From contig JAPDRO010000013.1 in NCBI GenBank assembly GCA_030247885.1, forward strand, positions 620,001-684,000: a stretch of DNA of 64,000 bases, read 5' to 3'. Both the position numbers and the translations under genes were made by a program. This stretch comes from Taxawa tesnikishii (nom. ined.). Lineage: Eukaryota > Ascomycota > Dothideomycetes > Dothideales. This document shows, one piece after another, positions 46,231 through 59,311 of this stretch. Position 1 is the first letter of the stretch. Each line of letters opens with the position of its first letter. The notes beneath the pieces are model-generated. The model was not told where the DNA came from, ran no database searches, and saw only the letters and a program-made list of their open reading frames with translations.

Positions 46231-49200
46231 TTACAGCTCGTCGATCGCGCAGTTGGGGTGCACGACATACATTACCCGGTTGTTCTCCTGCGCGCCGTCA
46301 TCCGTCTCGTCCCTCAGACCCTCGCCACGGATCTGCATGAGCACATTGTCCTAAGTCACACAGTCAGCACGACGGTATCATGAGCAGAAACGATGCCACG
46401 GCAAAGGGGCGGGTCGCGACATACCTTGACCATACGCTTCAACACCTTCTTGGCCAACGAGCGCTCCGCCGCGAGATCCTCCTGACTCTCGAGCTCGTCC
46501 TCCTTCTGCTCAAGGTACCACACCAGCAGATCGTCCTCTCCGACACCGTCCTCTTCGGAAGTCTCGTCGCTCCTGATACGCCGGAGCAACATCGTCTCCA
46601 TGGCGTGATACTTCTCGTACGTAATCGCCGTCTTCCTCGTCTGCTGCTGCTGCGGCGGCGGCACCTCAGTCCCGGCTCTGCTCGGCGCCGCCTCCGCCAC
46701 GTCCTCGTCGCCATCCTCCATGCGGTCGTCTCCGTCGGCCGCACCGGCCGCAACATCCGTCTCCTCGTCCTCGAACTCGACGTCGTCCTTCTCGACGCTG
46801 ATGATGCTCTGGCGCAGCAGCTTGAACGCCTCGTCCACGAATTCGCTCGTGACCTGCTCGACGCAGTTCGCCTTGGCGATGGCCTCGCTGAGCCGGATCA
46901 TGCTCTCGAGCTGGCGCACGGTGATGCGGTAGCTGTTGCGGCCGACGCCGCCCTGGGCGTCGTCGGCGCGCAGCTCCTTGTAGCGCGCGACCAGCGTCGC
47001 TCTGGCCTCGTCCGTGAAGACGGGCTGGAAGAGGCGCGCGAAGCGGATGTAGCGCTGCAGCTGCTCGGTGCTGAATTCGGGCTCCACGGCGTCGTCGCGC
47101 AGCCGGTGGATGTTGACGATGTGCTCGGCGAGGTGCTGGTCCACGGCTTCGTTGCACTCGTCCAGGACGACGAAGAAGAGATCGAAACGCGACATGATGG
47201 GTGCGCTCATGTTGATGTTGGCTCGGAGCGTGGTCTTGCGGTTGTAGCGGCCGCCGACTGGGTTCGCGGCCGCGAGGATGCTGGTTCGTGCGTTGAGCGT
47301 TGCTTGGATGCCGGCTTTGGCGATGGAGATGGTCTGCTGTTCCATGGCTTCGTGGATCGCGACTTGGTCTGCAATGTCCATCTTGTCGAACTCGTCGATG
47401 GCGCAGATGCCGTTGTCGGCAAGCATGAGTGCTCCCGCCTCGATGGTGAATTCGCCGGTTTCTTCGTCCTTGACAACCGCAGCAGTGAGACCGGCTGCCG
47501 AGGATGCCTTGCCAGAGGTGTAGACAGCGCGAGGCAGGAAAGAGCAGATGTACTTCAGGAATTGAGACTTGCTGGTGCTGGGATCGCCGACGATACAGAT
47601 GTTGATATCGCCACGCAGAGCCATGCCTTCAGGCGTCTGTTTGCTGACACCACCCAGTAGTTGCAGGAGTAAGCCCTTCTTCACAACACTGTGGCCGTAG
47701 ACCATCGGTGCCAGAGAATCCACAAGACGCATAAAGATGTTTGGCATGTGAACCATGTTTTTGAGATCTTCAATCTCGGATGGTGTCATTGTCTCGAGGA
47801 GCTTTTGCTGGGCGTCCCTATCGTCCCCTTCTGCGTCCGCCTCGTTCTGTTGGTCCAGCGACACCATAATGTCGGCGGCCTTGCCCTTGAGGGCCTGGCT
47901 TGAGCTCTGTCCCGGAGTGGTCTTATCTGGAGTCACCATGTTTGCGAGGAATGCAAGCCTGTAGGTGAGATCCCGTACACCCAGTGCTTTCAGACCGCTA
48001 ACTCCGCTGCCCCCAACGTCGTTGCCGCGCGTATTACCGGTATCTCTCTGCGCTTGGGGAGCGTTACCAGGCATTCTGAATTGACTGACATCCGGAACAA
48101 CGATCAATGTTCCGGTGAAGATGCACTTTTCGCCTGCTTTGGCACGGTCGACCATTTCACCGCGGAGGATAACATCCATTGTCCTAGGCATGCTTCCGGT
48201 GGGGATCTCTGAACTGTTCTCCTGAACTCTGACCTTCTGCCAGTCGACAAAGGTACTCTGCCGGATGTCCAATCGCCACCCTTGTCTGTTGCCGCAAGTC
48301 ATGTTTGGACATTGGGTTGGCTCGGAGTATCTGAAGGTTTGTTCCACGTTGGGCACAACAGTGTTGCATGCTTCGCAGATGAACGTCGCCAGAAACAGCT
48401 CAGGCCGCACTTCAGATGTGCGGGTGACCGTTCCTGAGACCGAAACCAGCTTTCCAATGTGTTCTGTCCGCATCTGCCGAAGTCGTGACACAAGTGGCAG
48501 GTTGTAGAAGGCCAGCGTGAACAGCTTGTCTGTCTGCTGGTGGGGTGTCCTCCTGTTGTTCCTTGCTTCTTGGCTTGAGTCCGAAACGGATGCGGCAGAT
48601 GAAGTGGAAGTGGTTCCAGGCTGCCTGTGATCTCTGAAGAATCGTGGCGCATGTTTGGCAATGACATTGTGCAATGCTCGGGTCAAGTATGGTTGGTAGC
48701 GGTAGAAGTCTTCGGCAATAGCTTCTGCCAAAACTGCTAGCGATAACATGATATGCTGGTAGTCGACGTATAACGTGGATCGACCGTGTATCTCCATGTG
48801 CTTGACTTGCTCAACGTAGTACTTGTCGGTCGTCGGCCGACCGCTCGACAGAGGAACCTCATTTGGGTCTAATGCCTCGATATAACTGCAGTATGTCAGC
48901 GCATCGCTGTGCTTGTAAAAAGATTTTCCACGCACGTCTCAAGAAACTCCTGGAAATGAGTTGCTATTGACTCTCCGGTCACGTCAACAACCTGCTCAAT
49001 ATCTGTGCGCGGTCCCAATCCCTGCCGCCTGTTCCCTCTCCGTCCAACGATCTCGTCATCGGCGAAAATATCAGCATCGCTGAAGGCGGGCGTGGCCGGC
49101 GTTGGCGCTCCTGAGAACCCAGGTGTGCTTGGTGTTGGCGCTGAATGAGGGAGTGCTGAGGAAGAACGGGCCTGCCGTCTCCTTTCTGTAGGTTCATCTC

Positions 49201-49258
49201 TGAGAGGTTCTTGCTGTGCATTGTCTGACTGCAGAACGGTATCGAAAAGGGAAGACAT
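46231..49258 (-). CDS. MCM6: DNA replication licensing factor Mcm6
   Basis: Subunit of the Mcm2-7 replicative helicase loaded at origins in G1. Exons are 49258-48936, 48885-46425 and 46350-46231, 967 residues with an intact frame. After a Thr/Ser/Pro-rich N-terminal tail comes the OB/zinc region (ATFICEACNTVVPNVEQTFR, CPNMTCGNRQGW). The Mcm6-specific block is STFVDWQKVRVQENSSEIP. The AAA+ core has Walker A IVGDPSTSKSQFLKYI, Walker B NGICAIDEFDKM, sensor ILAAANPVGGRYN and the arginine finger SAPIMSRFDLFFVV. The C terminus forms a winged-helix-like end (VMYVVHPNCAIDEL). Reading through the last intron instead would give a false tail after KRMVKV. An MluI cell-cycle box lies 137 bp upstream. Confidence 0.96.
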
Positions 49259-49652
49259 ATTGGAGGGTTATACAAGAGTGTGTGTGTGTGTGTTAATCGA
49301 TGTTATGCACACAAAAAGTGCAACAAGATGTACTTGGTATGTTGATCTGGATGTTTTGCGGCAGCGTTTGACCGAGGGGCTCGCTCTTTACTTTACGCGT
49401 AACGCGGCGCGACCGCGTTTTCCACTCAATTCCTTTTTGGGACTAGTGCAGCCCAGTCCTGAGTTCGCCGCTTGAATCTTGGGTCGGGCCATTTCTCCAG
49501 GGTCCAGGTCCGCGGTGAACGTTATTGTTCCTGCATCCCCTCCCGAGGCCATCCTGTTCTTGCAACAGCCTTTTTCCACTCACCTGCCACTCCCTTTCAG
49601 GTAAACTTCTCTTTACACCGATCGCTACAAACACGAGAAGGAGCCAGCCAAA
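49259..49652. promoter_or_regulatory. divergent MCM6-IDI1 promoter
   Basis: The 394-bp region separates MCM6 (-) and IDI1 (+). It contains a GT dinucleotide run at 49278-49293 in the MCM6 leader, the MCB element listed next, and a GC-rich patch (AACGCGG, CCGCGTTTTCC) just after it. Confidence 0.6.
49395..49400. promoter_or_regulatory. MluI cell-cycle box (MCB)
   Basis: ACGCGT lies within the palindrome TTACGCGTAA, 137 bp upstream of the MCM6 ATG. This is the binding core of MBF (Mbp1-Swi6), which drives G1/S genes including MCM genes in yeasts. The inference to this fungus is by analogy; a single site could also be chance. Confidence 0.55.
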
Positions 49653-50597
<945 letters not shown>

Positions 50598-50766
50598 ACT
50601 TCTTGGGCAACAGAGCGCGGCACGAGTTCATTTGAACAACTTTCTTTCTCAGCGGCATGTGCGCGGTTTACTTCGTATGGGCTACTGGCTGTAGTCATTG
50701 CCTTCAATGGCTTGGTTGACTCTTTTCTTATACACAGAACTTCGAAAGATACCCGATAGAACCATA

Positions 50767-51339
50767 TCAACCACCTTTTACGAGATTGTTTGCTGTGCAA
50801 AGAGGCTTGCATCCCCGAAACCTGTTCATCCTCTGGAAGACTCCTTGCAATATTTTGCAAAACACGCTCAGGTAGCTCCTTCCTCCCCTCATTTCTCGTG
50901 CATGCCATCTTCTAGATTTCAAATGTCCTCTTCCAACAAGATGGGGGACACTGTTCTTCGTTAGTGATGACTTGCACAGTCTGGAGCGATACTCGCGGAA
51001 AACCCACCGCGGCACGGCCTCGAGGAAATCAAGACGGCCTCCTTGGAGCTCACCGTCTCTGTGAACGTGCTCGATCACTGTCGGAGAAGGGTCTGGTACC
51101 TCCGATTCTTCGCTGTTGGGCTCGCTGCAGCCTCCCGGACTGTCGACGTTGTACAAGTCTCGATAATTGAGGTACGTTTCGGTTGACTTTTGCGGATGTG
51201 TTGACACGCAGACTTTGTTCAGGACGTTCCATGGGCTTCCCGATTCGGTGCGGGTTTGTTGCGGCTGATGCTTTGGCGTACCTTCCCGATGTAGTCGCTT
51301 CCACAAGCGGAAGGAGCCACTGCTAGCTTCGATCCTCAA
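50767..51339 (-). CDS. possible small protein gene, function unknown
   Basis: Uninterrupted 190-codon ORF from ATG 51339 (MRIEASSGSFRLWKRLHREG) to TGA 50767, with its start only 71 bp from the divergent gene at 51411. It is basic, with scattered Cys and no helix, signal peptide or recognisable motif. Codon use is mixed but reads more naturally than the other frames. It is the longest ORF in the gap between IDI1 and the 51411 gene and could still be a chance ORF. No family recognised. Confidence 0.35.
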   Translation of the reverse strand: MRIEASSGSFRLWKRLHREGTPKHQPQQTRTESGSPWNVLNKVCVSTHPQKSTETYLNYRDLYNVDSPGGCSEPNSEESEVPDPSPTVIEHVHRDGELQGGRLDFLEAVPRWVFREYRSRLCKSSLTKNSVPHLVGRGHLKSRRWHAREMRGGRSYLSVFCKILQGVFQRMNRFRGCKPLCTANNLVKGG

Positions 51340-51410
51340 GACAACTCTTCAGCACCTTGCTGCAACACACGGTACACCTCGGGCATCTCAATGTCTCTAG
51401 AGCCCTGACC

Positions 51411-53665
51411 ATGGTACAAGAGGCGGGCACCCTAACTCGAAAGCGAATGCAGAAATTGTTAGACCTCAACGACGGCGACATCTCTGCCTCACCACCGTCG
51501 AAAAAGAAGGATTTTGCTTCACTGTCAGCGCGTATAACTGCTCACCGTCCGGACAAGAGCAAAAGCACGAAACCTTTGAAGACGTATGGGAAGAAGCGAT
51601 CGAAGCCGCTGCCTTTGACTGGCTCCCAGTTCAGACCGCCGCCTGTCAATTTCCCGTTCGACAAGCCCGCTGGCTCAGACGAAATTTCATGCGGTGCGCA
51701 AAGCAGCACGGCCGCTGAAGTTCCTATTTCGACCCATCTAAGGGATCCCGTCGAGCGAGACCGGGACCCTCAAAGCTTGTTTTGCAGTCCGAGAAGCTCA
51801 TCCGACGAAGATGAGCATAATCGACTGCACTCCAGGCCACTGCCTGTGGTCAAACCCGTAGTACAGAAGGTCAAACCAAAAGAAAAGAACGGTACGACGG
51901 AGTCAAAGAACTCTCAGAGACCGAAAGCACTCAAGGAAAGGCGGCTCCCGGTCAATGAATTACCGCTGGTTCCTGCAGAATTGGACATGCGCTTCTCACC
52001 CTCTAACGAAGTGGAAGACGACTCGGACCCGATTGAGAATGACCGGAGAGATACTCCGCAAGACCGTAACAAGGGAGATTTGCCGAGGTCGCCTAGAAGT
52101 GTTCCTGTTTCTGCACCGCTCAGCAGATTGCGGAAGACTTTCAAGGCTGCTGTTCCTTTGCCTTCACGTCCCATGCCCGATCTGTCCAAGAAAGCACGGG
52201 CGTCTACCAATGTCAGTCGTTGTGGCGATGGGTTCTTAGGCTCCGAGGTCTTCATCTCGCAAAGCATAAAGAAGAGGGCCCCGAAAAAGTCGGCAACAAC
52301 AGTGTGCGCCGGGGTGCTGGAGCTGCGCTCCGGACCCCTGCCTGATGTGGAGTTCACCCGATGTGATCCTATAGCGACAAAGGCAGAACAGGAAGACGCA
52401 GCACAACCCAGCACAATTCAGAATGAACCGAGTCTGAAACCCTTTGATAGTTTGTGTGGAGTCCAATCTGCTGATGCGGTTCGGACCGCGGAGGAACCTT
52501 CAAGGCCACAGAAAGGTCGTCGCAGGGTCACGTTCGAGGAAGACGCGCTCGTACACGCCCAGTTGTCCAGCATGTCGGCACCCGCGCGGCGTCATTCTTC
52601 ATCAGATTCGGCTTCTGACTCCTCGATTGAGGACGAGGACGAGTATGCAGGTGAAGACGATGAACGGAGTGATGATGCTAGCAGCGACGATGAGCTCTCA
52701 CGCATGGATGTGGACCACCAAGCGCGACCTAGGCCGGGCAAGCACTTCGCAATAGAAAGCGCGTATGTGGCACTCAAAAGGACCACTACAACGTTGCCAG
52801 GAAAGACGGGACGGTCCCACAGCCCATTCGTCTCAATGTCCGATACGGAGGACACTCCGGAGGATGATTACAACAGCACACCACTCCCCGGCAGACTACC
52901 CCAGTTCTCTTCAGGCAGACGCTCACGGGTAGAGGTCCGAGAGGAGATCTTAGACGATGGACCTCCAGAACCAGAGCAAGGTATCTCCACCCTTCATTCT
53001 CTCAAACTGCAGACAGCTAATCGCGCCGGTTCGTAGCACGCACCCAGCCTCAACTAAAGCCCGTCCTGAAGCACTGTGTCACCAAAGACTGGCCCGGGGA
53101 CGTGTTCAAACCATCCGCACTGCAACGCAACACTTCAGTCAAAAGCCAATGTCTCACCACTACCAACATCGATCCGGTTTCGAGCCGGTATTTCAGCACA
53201 GCGCAACGCAACCTCGCCTCCACCTCAAACAGCCTCCCAAATCCGTACTTCAGTCACAAACATACTCTATCGCGCCCTCAGCCAAACTGTCTCCACCCCT
53301 CGCTACCCTATCCCACCGATCCTGACGACCATGATAACGGACCATCTCCCAGCGAGGACGAAGAGCTGGATCTCTTCGTTCCTAATAGATTCGGAAGGCC
53401 TTTACCTACCACTCCTGCACGGCCACCCATGCTCGAGCCACCACTGACCATCCTACGCGAAAACGCGACGCACGAGTGGAGCACGCGCGCCGCGCCTTCT
53501 TCGTCGCTTTCGAAACCGCGTTCGCTTCGGGCTCTGACAAGGACGGTCAGCTCTCTAAACGGGACCCTGTCGCAGGGCCAGCGGCGGGGATTCAGGAGAC
53601 CGCCCGAGCCGGACAGGGAAGCCTTCGGAGACGATGATGCTGGGGCAGAACGCGACGCAGCATGA
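51411..53665 (+). CDS. long disordered nuclear-type protein with RVTF docking-like motif
   Basis: Exons 51411-52980 and 53037-53665, 732 residues, intact frame. ATG 51411 gives MVQEAGTLTRKRMQKLLDLN. An alternative non-ATG open stretch precedes it. Most of the protein is Ser/Pro/Lys/Arg-rich and predicted disordered by composition. It includes a bipartite basic run (KTYGKKRSKPLPL), a strongly acidic patch (SSIEDEDEYAGEDDERSDDA) and, before it, GRRRVTFEED, matching the RVxF motif by which regulators dock on protein phosphatase 1. Exon 2 keeps short conserved-looking patches (CVTKDWPGDVFKPSALQRNT, LDLFVPNRFGRPLPTTPARP). I do not recognise the family. Basic and acidic patches suggest a chromatin or kinetochore role, but this is inference. 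Confidence 0.65.
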
Positions 53666-53977
53666 ACTGCTGTCTCTGCTTTCGCTGACAACTTTACATA
53701 TCTGACGTGGCGAACCAACATGTGGTGAAGGACATCCGGTTGCTCCAAATCACGCGAGCCAACAGCACAGGGTATGGTATATATGCTAGAAGGGGAGAGT
53801 TGCACGTGCTTTTCGAAGTGGCTCGTAGATTTTTCGCTATATACAACAAGATGATAAAACGATCGCAATGCTGAAGAAGCCCATCTCATCGATCGTTCAA
53901 ACGCCGCTCAACGCCTGTGAAATCTTACAAAACCCACGCGTGAGAGGGTTATATAAGGAAACTTTATGAACGTGCTT
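53666..53977. other. convergent intergenic region
   Basis: 312 bp between the stop codons of the 51411 gene and MET5, presumably both 3' UTRs. Nothing else seen. Confidence 0.5.
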
Positions 53978-56900
53978 TTACTCCTCATCCTCTTCGACTT
54001 CGGCAGTCTGCAATCACAATGTCAGCAAAAACGTTCATCCGTGACAGGTCATGGACAGATACTCACATCCTCGTGGAACGCCTTGCCTTCCGTCGTCGGC
54101 TTGATCATGCCAATGCGAATGCAGAAGTCACCGAAGCGCTCGCCCTCGTTGCGCTCGAGAGCGTAGCGCTTGAGCAAGGGCTTCATGATCTCGAGGATCT
54201 CATCCTCCTTGATAGACTGGCGGTACAGCTTGTTAAGACGCTGTCCGTGGTAACCACCGCCAAGGTACATGTTGTAAGCACCGTAGGCCTTACCGACAAA
54301 GGCAACCTCGGCGAGCCAGGGCCTGGCACAACCGTTCGGGCAACCGGTCATACGCATGACAATGCTATCCTGGCGCATGCCGTTCTCCTCAATGACGCCC
54401 TCGAGCTTGGTGATCAGCTCGGGCAAGTAACGCTCCGACTCGGCCATGGCGAGACCGCAGGTTGGGAAGGCGACACAGGCGGACGAACTCAAGCGGAGAC
54501 CGCTGAAGTTGGTGTTGTCGAGCTTGTGCTTGGCCAGCATCTGCTTCATGTTGTCCAGGTCCTCGTCGGCAACGTTGGACAGAATCAAGTGCTGGTTACC
54601 AGTCAGGCGGAACTCGCCCTTGTGCACCTTTGCGATCTCGGTCAGACCCGTCTTCATTGGGAAGTCGGCAGTGTCCTCGATACGGCCGTTCTCGATGAAA
54701 AAGGTGAAGTGGTTCAAGCCCTTCTCATCCTTCTGCCAGCCAAAGGTGTCGATGTTGCTCTCGAACTTGAATGGTTTCGGCTCGCCGAACTTCTCACCCC
54801 AGAGCTCCTCAACCTTGCCCTTGAAGACGTCGACGCCCATGTCATCCATGGTGTACTTTAGGCGGGCGTGCTTACGGTTCTTGCGGTCACCGTGGTCACG
54901 TTGGACGAACATCACCTTCTCGCATGCAATGTGCACCTTGTCCTTGGATACGTAACCGAGCATGCTGCCAGTACGTGGGTAGGTCTTCTTCATGTTGTGA
55001 GTCACACCCATACCGCCACCGGCAAGCAGGTTGAAACCGGCAAGACGACCATCCTCACCCTTGATGGCGATCAGACCAATATCATGCGCATAGACATCAG
55101 TATCGTTGTGAGGAGGAATGGCGATGGTGATCTTAAACTTTCGAGGAAGGTAGGTAGGGCCATATAGTGGCTCGAAGTCCTGCACTGCGTCACCAGCAAC
55201 CTGAGTCTTGTTGTCGTTCTCGTCCTTCAGCCAAATTTCGTGGTAGGCAGTGGTAGACGGGAGAAGGTGGTCACTGATCAACTTGGAACAGGCATGGACA
55301 TCGGCATGGTACTGAGACTGCGAAGGCAAGCTGCTGCACATGACGTTACGGTTGACATCACCGCAAGCAGCAATAGTTGTCATGAGCGCCTTGTTGATGG
55401 CTTGCATAGCAGGCTTCAGCTTGCCCTTGATGACACCGTGGAACTGGAAGGTCTGGCGCGTAGTGAGCTTCATCGTCTCGTTACCGAGGTTGGTGCTAAT
55501 CGCGTCCATCTGGATCCACTGGCTTGGAGTAGCAACACCACCAGGAAGCCGACAACGGATCATGAAACTGTAGGCTGGCTCAAGACCCTGAGCCTTCCGC
55601 TCATCGCGAACATCACGATCATCCTGCATGTAGGTGCCGTGGAACTTGGTCAACTGTTGGTCGGCGGCGGAGATGGCACCTGTCGATTGATCCAGCAAAC
55701 CTTCGGCGATAGTACCACGAAGGAAGTTGGACTCGCGCTTGATATCCTCGTTGGTGATTGGCGGTGGCTCATCTGGGATACCCTCAACCTTGTCGACACC
55801 GAATGCCTGCCAAAGCTTTGGCTCCCAGTCGTTGTAGCCAGTCTGGTAGCCATCCGGATCTTGATCGTCACCAAGACCGCACTCTACGAGCGGCTTTCCG
55901 CCAAGAGATTCAATCTTTGCGAAAAGATCCTTGCCAGGCTTGTTGTAGTACACCTTGTCCTCTTTTCTTGGCCAGTAGTGACTGTCACCGAGAGCGAAGA
56001 CACTGAAGTTGATGGTGGCAAGGTCCTCGGTAGAGTTCTTGATGCTCTCCCAGAAGTTCCTGCCGTTCTGCGGGAATTCGCCCTGACCGGCGGTACTGGT
56101 GATAAGAATGACGTTCTCCTCGCTGGCAATGTCCTCGACTGGGTAGTCGTCCATAGCCATGACCATGGTCTTGAGACCCCTGGCCTTACCCCTGTTGCCG
56201 AGGCGCTTGGAGAGGTTCTCAGCGTTTCCGTTGTCAGATGCGAAGAGGATAGTCATCGGTGCGCCTTGGAGGCCTTCCAGGAGCTTGCTGTATGCGTCCT
56301 TCGCCTTCCTCTTCTGGAGCTGCCTGACTTCGGACCCGTAAGACTCGGACAAGCTTGCGTGGAACTCGGGGTGTCTCTTCATGAGCTGCGACAAGTGCTG
56401 GTCTCTCTTCAGAAACTCCTTCAACTCCTGCTTGAGGCGCTCAGAGTCAAGCTGGAAATTCTCGCCACCTTGCTCCTCAGCACGAGGGTTCCACCTGTAG
56501 AGGGGCCAGTAGCCGATATCAATGGCCTTCTTCGTCTCCTGGAGGACTGTCAAGGGCGAGTCATTCTCCTTGCTGTACGGCAGGTAAGCGACAACGACCG
56601 AAGGTCCGTCGAACTGCTCGGCCTCCAGCATGGCCGAAAGGACCTGAGTGTAAGAACCATAGACCGCAACGGAAGCAACATAAGCGTTACCGAAGTTCAT
56701 GGCATAGAGACCAATATCCTTCTTCCTCCTTGTCGCATCGGCAGCAGCGCGCTCAGAGTAAGGGGTAGAGTCGACGACAAGCATGTTGATCTTGCGGCCA
56801 GAGGCAAGGACGTGGTGGACACCAGAGTTACCCAGATCGTAAGCCCAGGCGTCCGAACCAATCAGCCACTGCGACTCCTTGTAGAAGAGACCCTTGTTGG

Positions 56901-58757
56901 CGAGAAGCTGCTGCGCTGCGGGAGAACCATCGGTACTCAAGCGCGCAACGACCTCTGGAGCAATGGCGTTGACCTTTGCACCGTTCTCGGCCTCCAGAAG
57001 CCACTTAGACAGCCATTCTTGCGGGTTGTTGGTTGTGAAATCCTTCCTCTTTGCAGCTGCCTGAACCTCGCTCATGAAGCGGTTGCGGTGTTCCGAACGA
57101 GCAACGAGCGAGCCAAAGCCATACTCTGGGTTGGCGGAGATCTCGGAAGAGACGCCTGCGTTGTCAGCGCCGAGACGGTTTGCAATGTACAAACGCTCGC
57201 CGAACAGCTGATCCAAAATCTTCATATAAGCATTCTCGACCTGTGGCTGCTGCATACCGGACTCCTGGCTAGCCTGTTTTGGGCCTTCGTGGTTGCCAAT
57301 TTCGAGGTTCTGAATCGGCGATTGCGAAAGCAGGTTCTGGAAGATGCCCTTCAGAGCCTGTCTCACGGTGGCTTCCTCGATGTAGCCCAGCTGGTGGCCA
57401 ACAATGACAGGACCTGCGTTTGCAGAAGTCTTCAAGGTCGTCAGAAGGTCAAGAAGCAGTGGTCCCCAACGGGTAGTCTTTCTCCGAACTTGCTCGAGCA
57501 CAGCAATCCTCTTCACGCTTCTGGGCAGAGCTTGCTGAAGCTTCGATCCAAGCCATGGTCGGTAGAGACGAGCGGTGACAATGCCAGCGTTGGCGTACTC
57601 ATCGCCTGAGCTTGCGTTGTCCATCTCACGACCGAAAAGCGCGCTGTCCGAACCGAACAGGAACAACACGGACTCGGCACTAGCTGGTCCAGAGTACTCG
57701 AATGCTTGGTATCTCCTGCCAGTGGCGTCGGCAATGTCTGACCAGATCTGGGTGGTGAAGGTGTCGATATCGTCGGAAGTGATTGGCTTCGACGAGACCG
57801 ACTCAATAGAAGTGGCGGCAGAGGAAGCTACAGATCCGCTATCGCTGCTGCCCTTGCGATCTGAAGAGCCTGAGCTGACCGATGACTCCTGATCACTGAC
57901 TGGACCGGAGGCCGGCTTCTCGCCAGCTGGACTGGCCTGTCTCGCCGGTGCCGACGCATCTCCCTCGGCGAAGTTTCCAACAACCGTTCGCGATGCAACC
58001 CTACCATCATCCGCGTACAAGCTTGTCTCCTCGTTTTTTGATCCCTGGTACTGTCTCGCGATATCAAGGTTGAGCACCCTCTTCACCAGTTCCCTATCCT
58101 CCTGCGCGATCGGCCGACTCTGTGCAATACTCTCGGAGTCGAAGAAGTGAACAACACCCTTGCCCGACTTGATGGCAAGAGCGTGGGCCGTCAGAGCAAT
58201 ATCCTGCGCTTCTTGCAGACTCTCTGATTGGAGGAAAGTAAATCCAGACTGCCTGATAGATGTGATATCGGAGTAGTCTGGGTATCCAGACGGCTGCAGC
58301 GCCACGTGGATGACTACAGGGTATTGAGCGAGCTTGTAGAGGTGTGGGATAGAGCGGACAAGGATGGAAGAGCCAGTGGTGACCGAGACGATCTTGCCTG
58401 ACCGAATTGGGTTGAAAACGGAAAGGAGAGGGTCAGCATTTTGCCTCACGGGTATTATCTGTCCAAAGTCAGCACCGACGACATATGGTTTGCTGTGGTG
58501 AGAATGGTACCTCGGGCTGTCCCTGTGCTACGACGCCAGATGCTTTGTTGCTCGCATATGACTTGAGGAATTGGGAAAACTCGGAATCGGAAGCAAGCGA
58601 AGGCTGAACAGAGATTACAACATCGCTCGAAAGATAGGCAATGCGCGCAACTGTGTGATTCCAGTTAGTATGCTGTGTTTTTTACGAGTCTTGCCCACCG
58701 AGCAGGTGGGGCAGGGCAGCACATACCGGCTTCTCCGGCACTCGAGATGGAGGACAT
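53978..58757 (-). CDS. MET5: sulfite reductase (NADPH) beta subunit, hemoprotein
   Basis: Reduces sulfite to sulfide for cysteine and methionine synthesis, paired with the flavoprotein alpha subunit (Met10). Exons are 58757-58727, 58650-58511, 58458-54067 and 54007-53978, 1530 residues, intact across 4.6 kb of coding sequence. An N-terminal pyruvate-ferredoxin-oxidoreductase-like region comes first. A flavodoxin-like domain at about residues 785-930 follows (MTILFASDNGNAENLSKRLG, TSTAGQGEFPQNGRNFW). The siroheme/4Fe-4S part has GGGMGVTHNMKKTYPRTGSM and the cluster cysteines in SSACVAFPTCGLA and MTGCPNGCARPW. The first exon is 31 nt and was placed by phase and the string SSISSAGEA/VARIAYLSSD. 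The last exon restores the acidic end TAEVEEDEE. Confidence 0.95.
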
Positions 58758-59311
58758 TGTCGCGTAGTGCCGTTACAGGGGTATTAGAGACAAACAAGGA
58801 AAGGGTTGACACACGAGAGAAGACGTGTCAAAGGGGAGAGAGGGAGAGGGAGAGGGAGGTAGAGTTTGTCTGAGCGATGCGGCGACTGGTAGTAAAATAA
58901 AACACCAACCCGCCGCTGTCGGCTTCTCGGCCAATGGCTGGAGTAACGGAGTTTTCTCATCTTGCCTCAACGCGTCGCTCCTCATTGGCCACCCCACAGA
59001 TCGCGACATCGACTAGTCGTGCGTCCAGATGCGGCAAACCGTAATGTATGATGGCGACTGGTGGCCATTTTCATCGTCTCTGTCCACAGCGGCGAATCTG
59101 CAATTGCCTTACCGTAACATCTTGTGCTCATGGTAGTGGGAAGAAGTTGCAACAACTATCCGGTTGACCTGACGAGCTGAATCGGCTCTGCAGACACATC
59201 TCTGCCACCAAGAACAAAGAACAGATAGCCTGACAGTGTATCGTGTCGGTCGTGGGGTATATATAATGCAACTCTCTAACTATGTACCTCTTGTCGGTCT
59301 GCGTATTCACA
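58758..59311. other. intergenic, MET5 promoter and FAD1 3' flank
   Basis: Contains a GA-rich tract near 58837-58861. No gene or named element recognised. Confidence 0.45.

Noticed and set aside
46380-47660. 426-codon plus-strand ORF opposite MCM6
   Set aside because: Antisense shadow of the MCM6 AAA+ region with no recognisable domain.
55240-57609. 789-codon plus-strand ORF opposite MET5
   Set aside because: It is the antisense shadow of the MET5 coding exon; composition is Leu/Val/Arg-rich with no domain, while the minus frame carries all sulfite reductase motifs.
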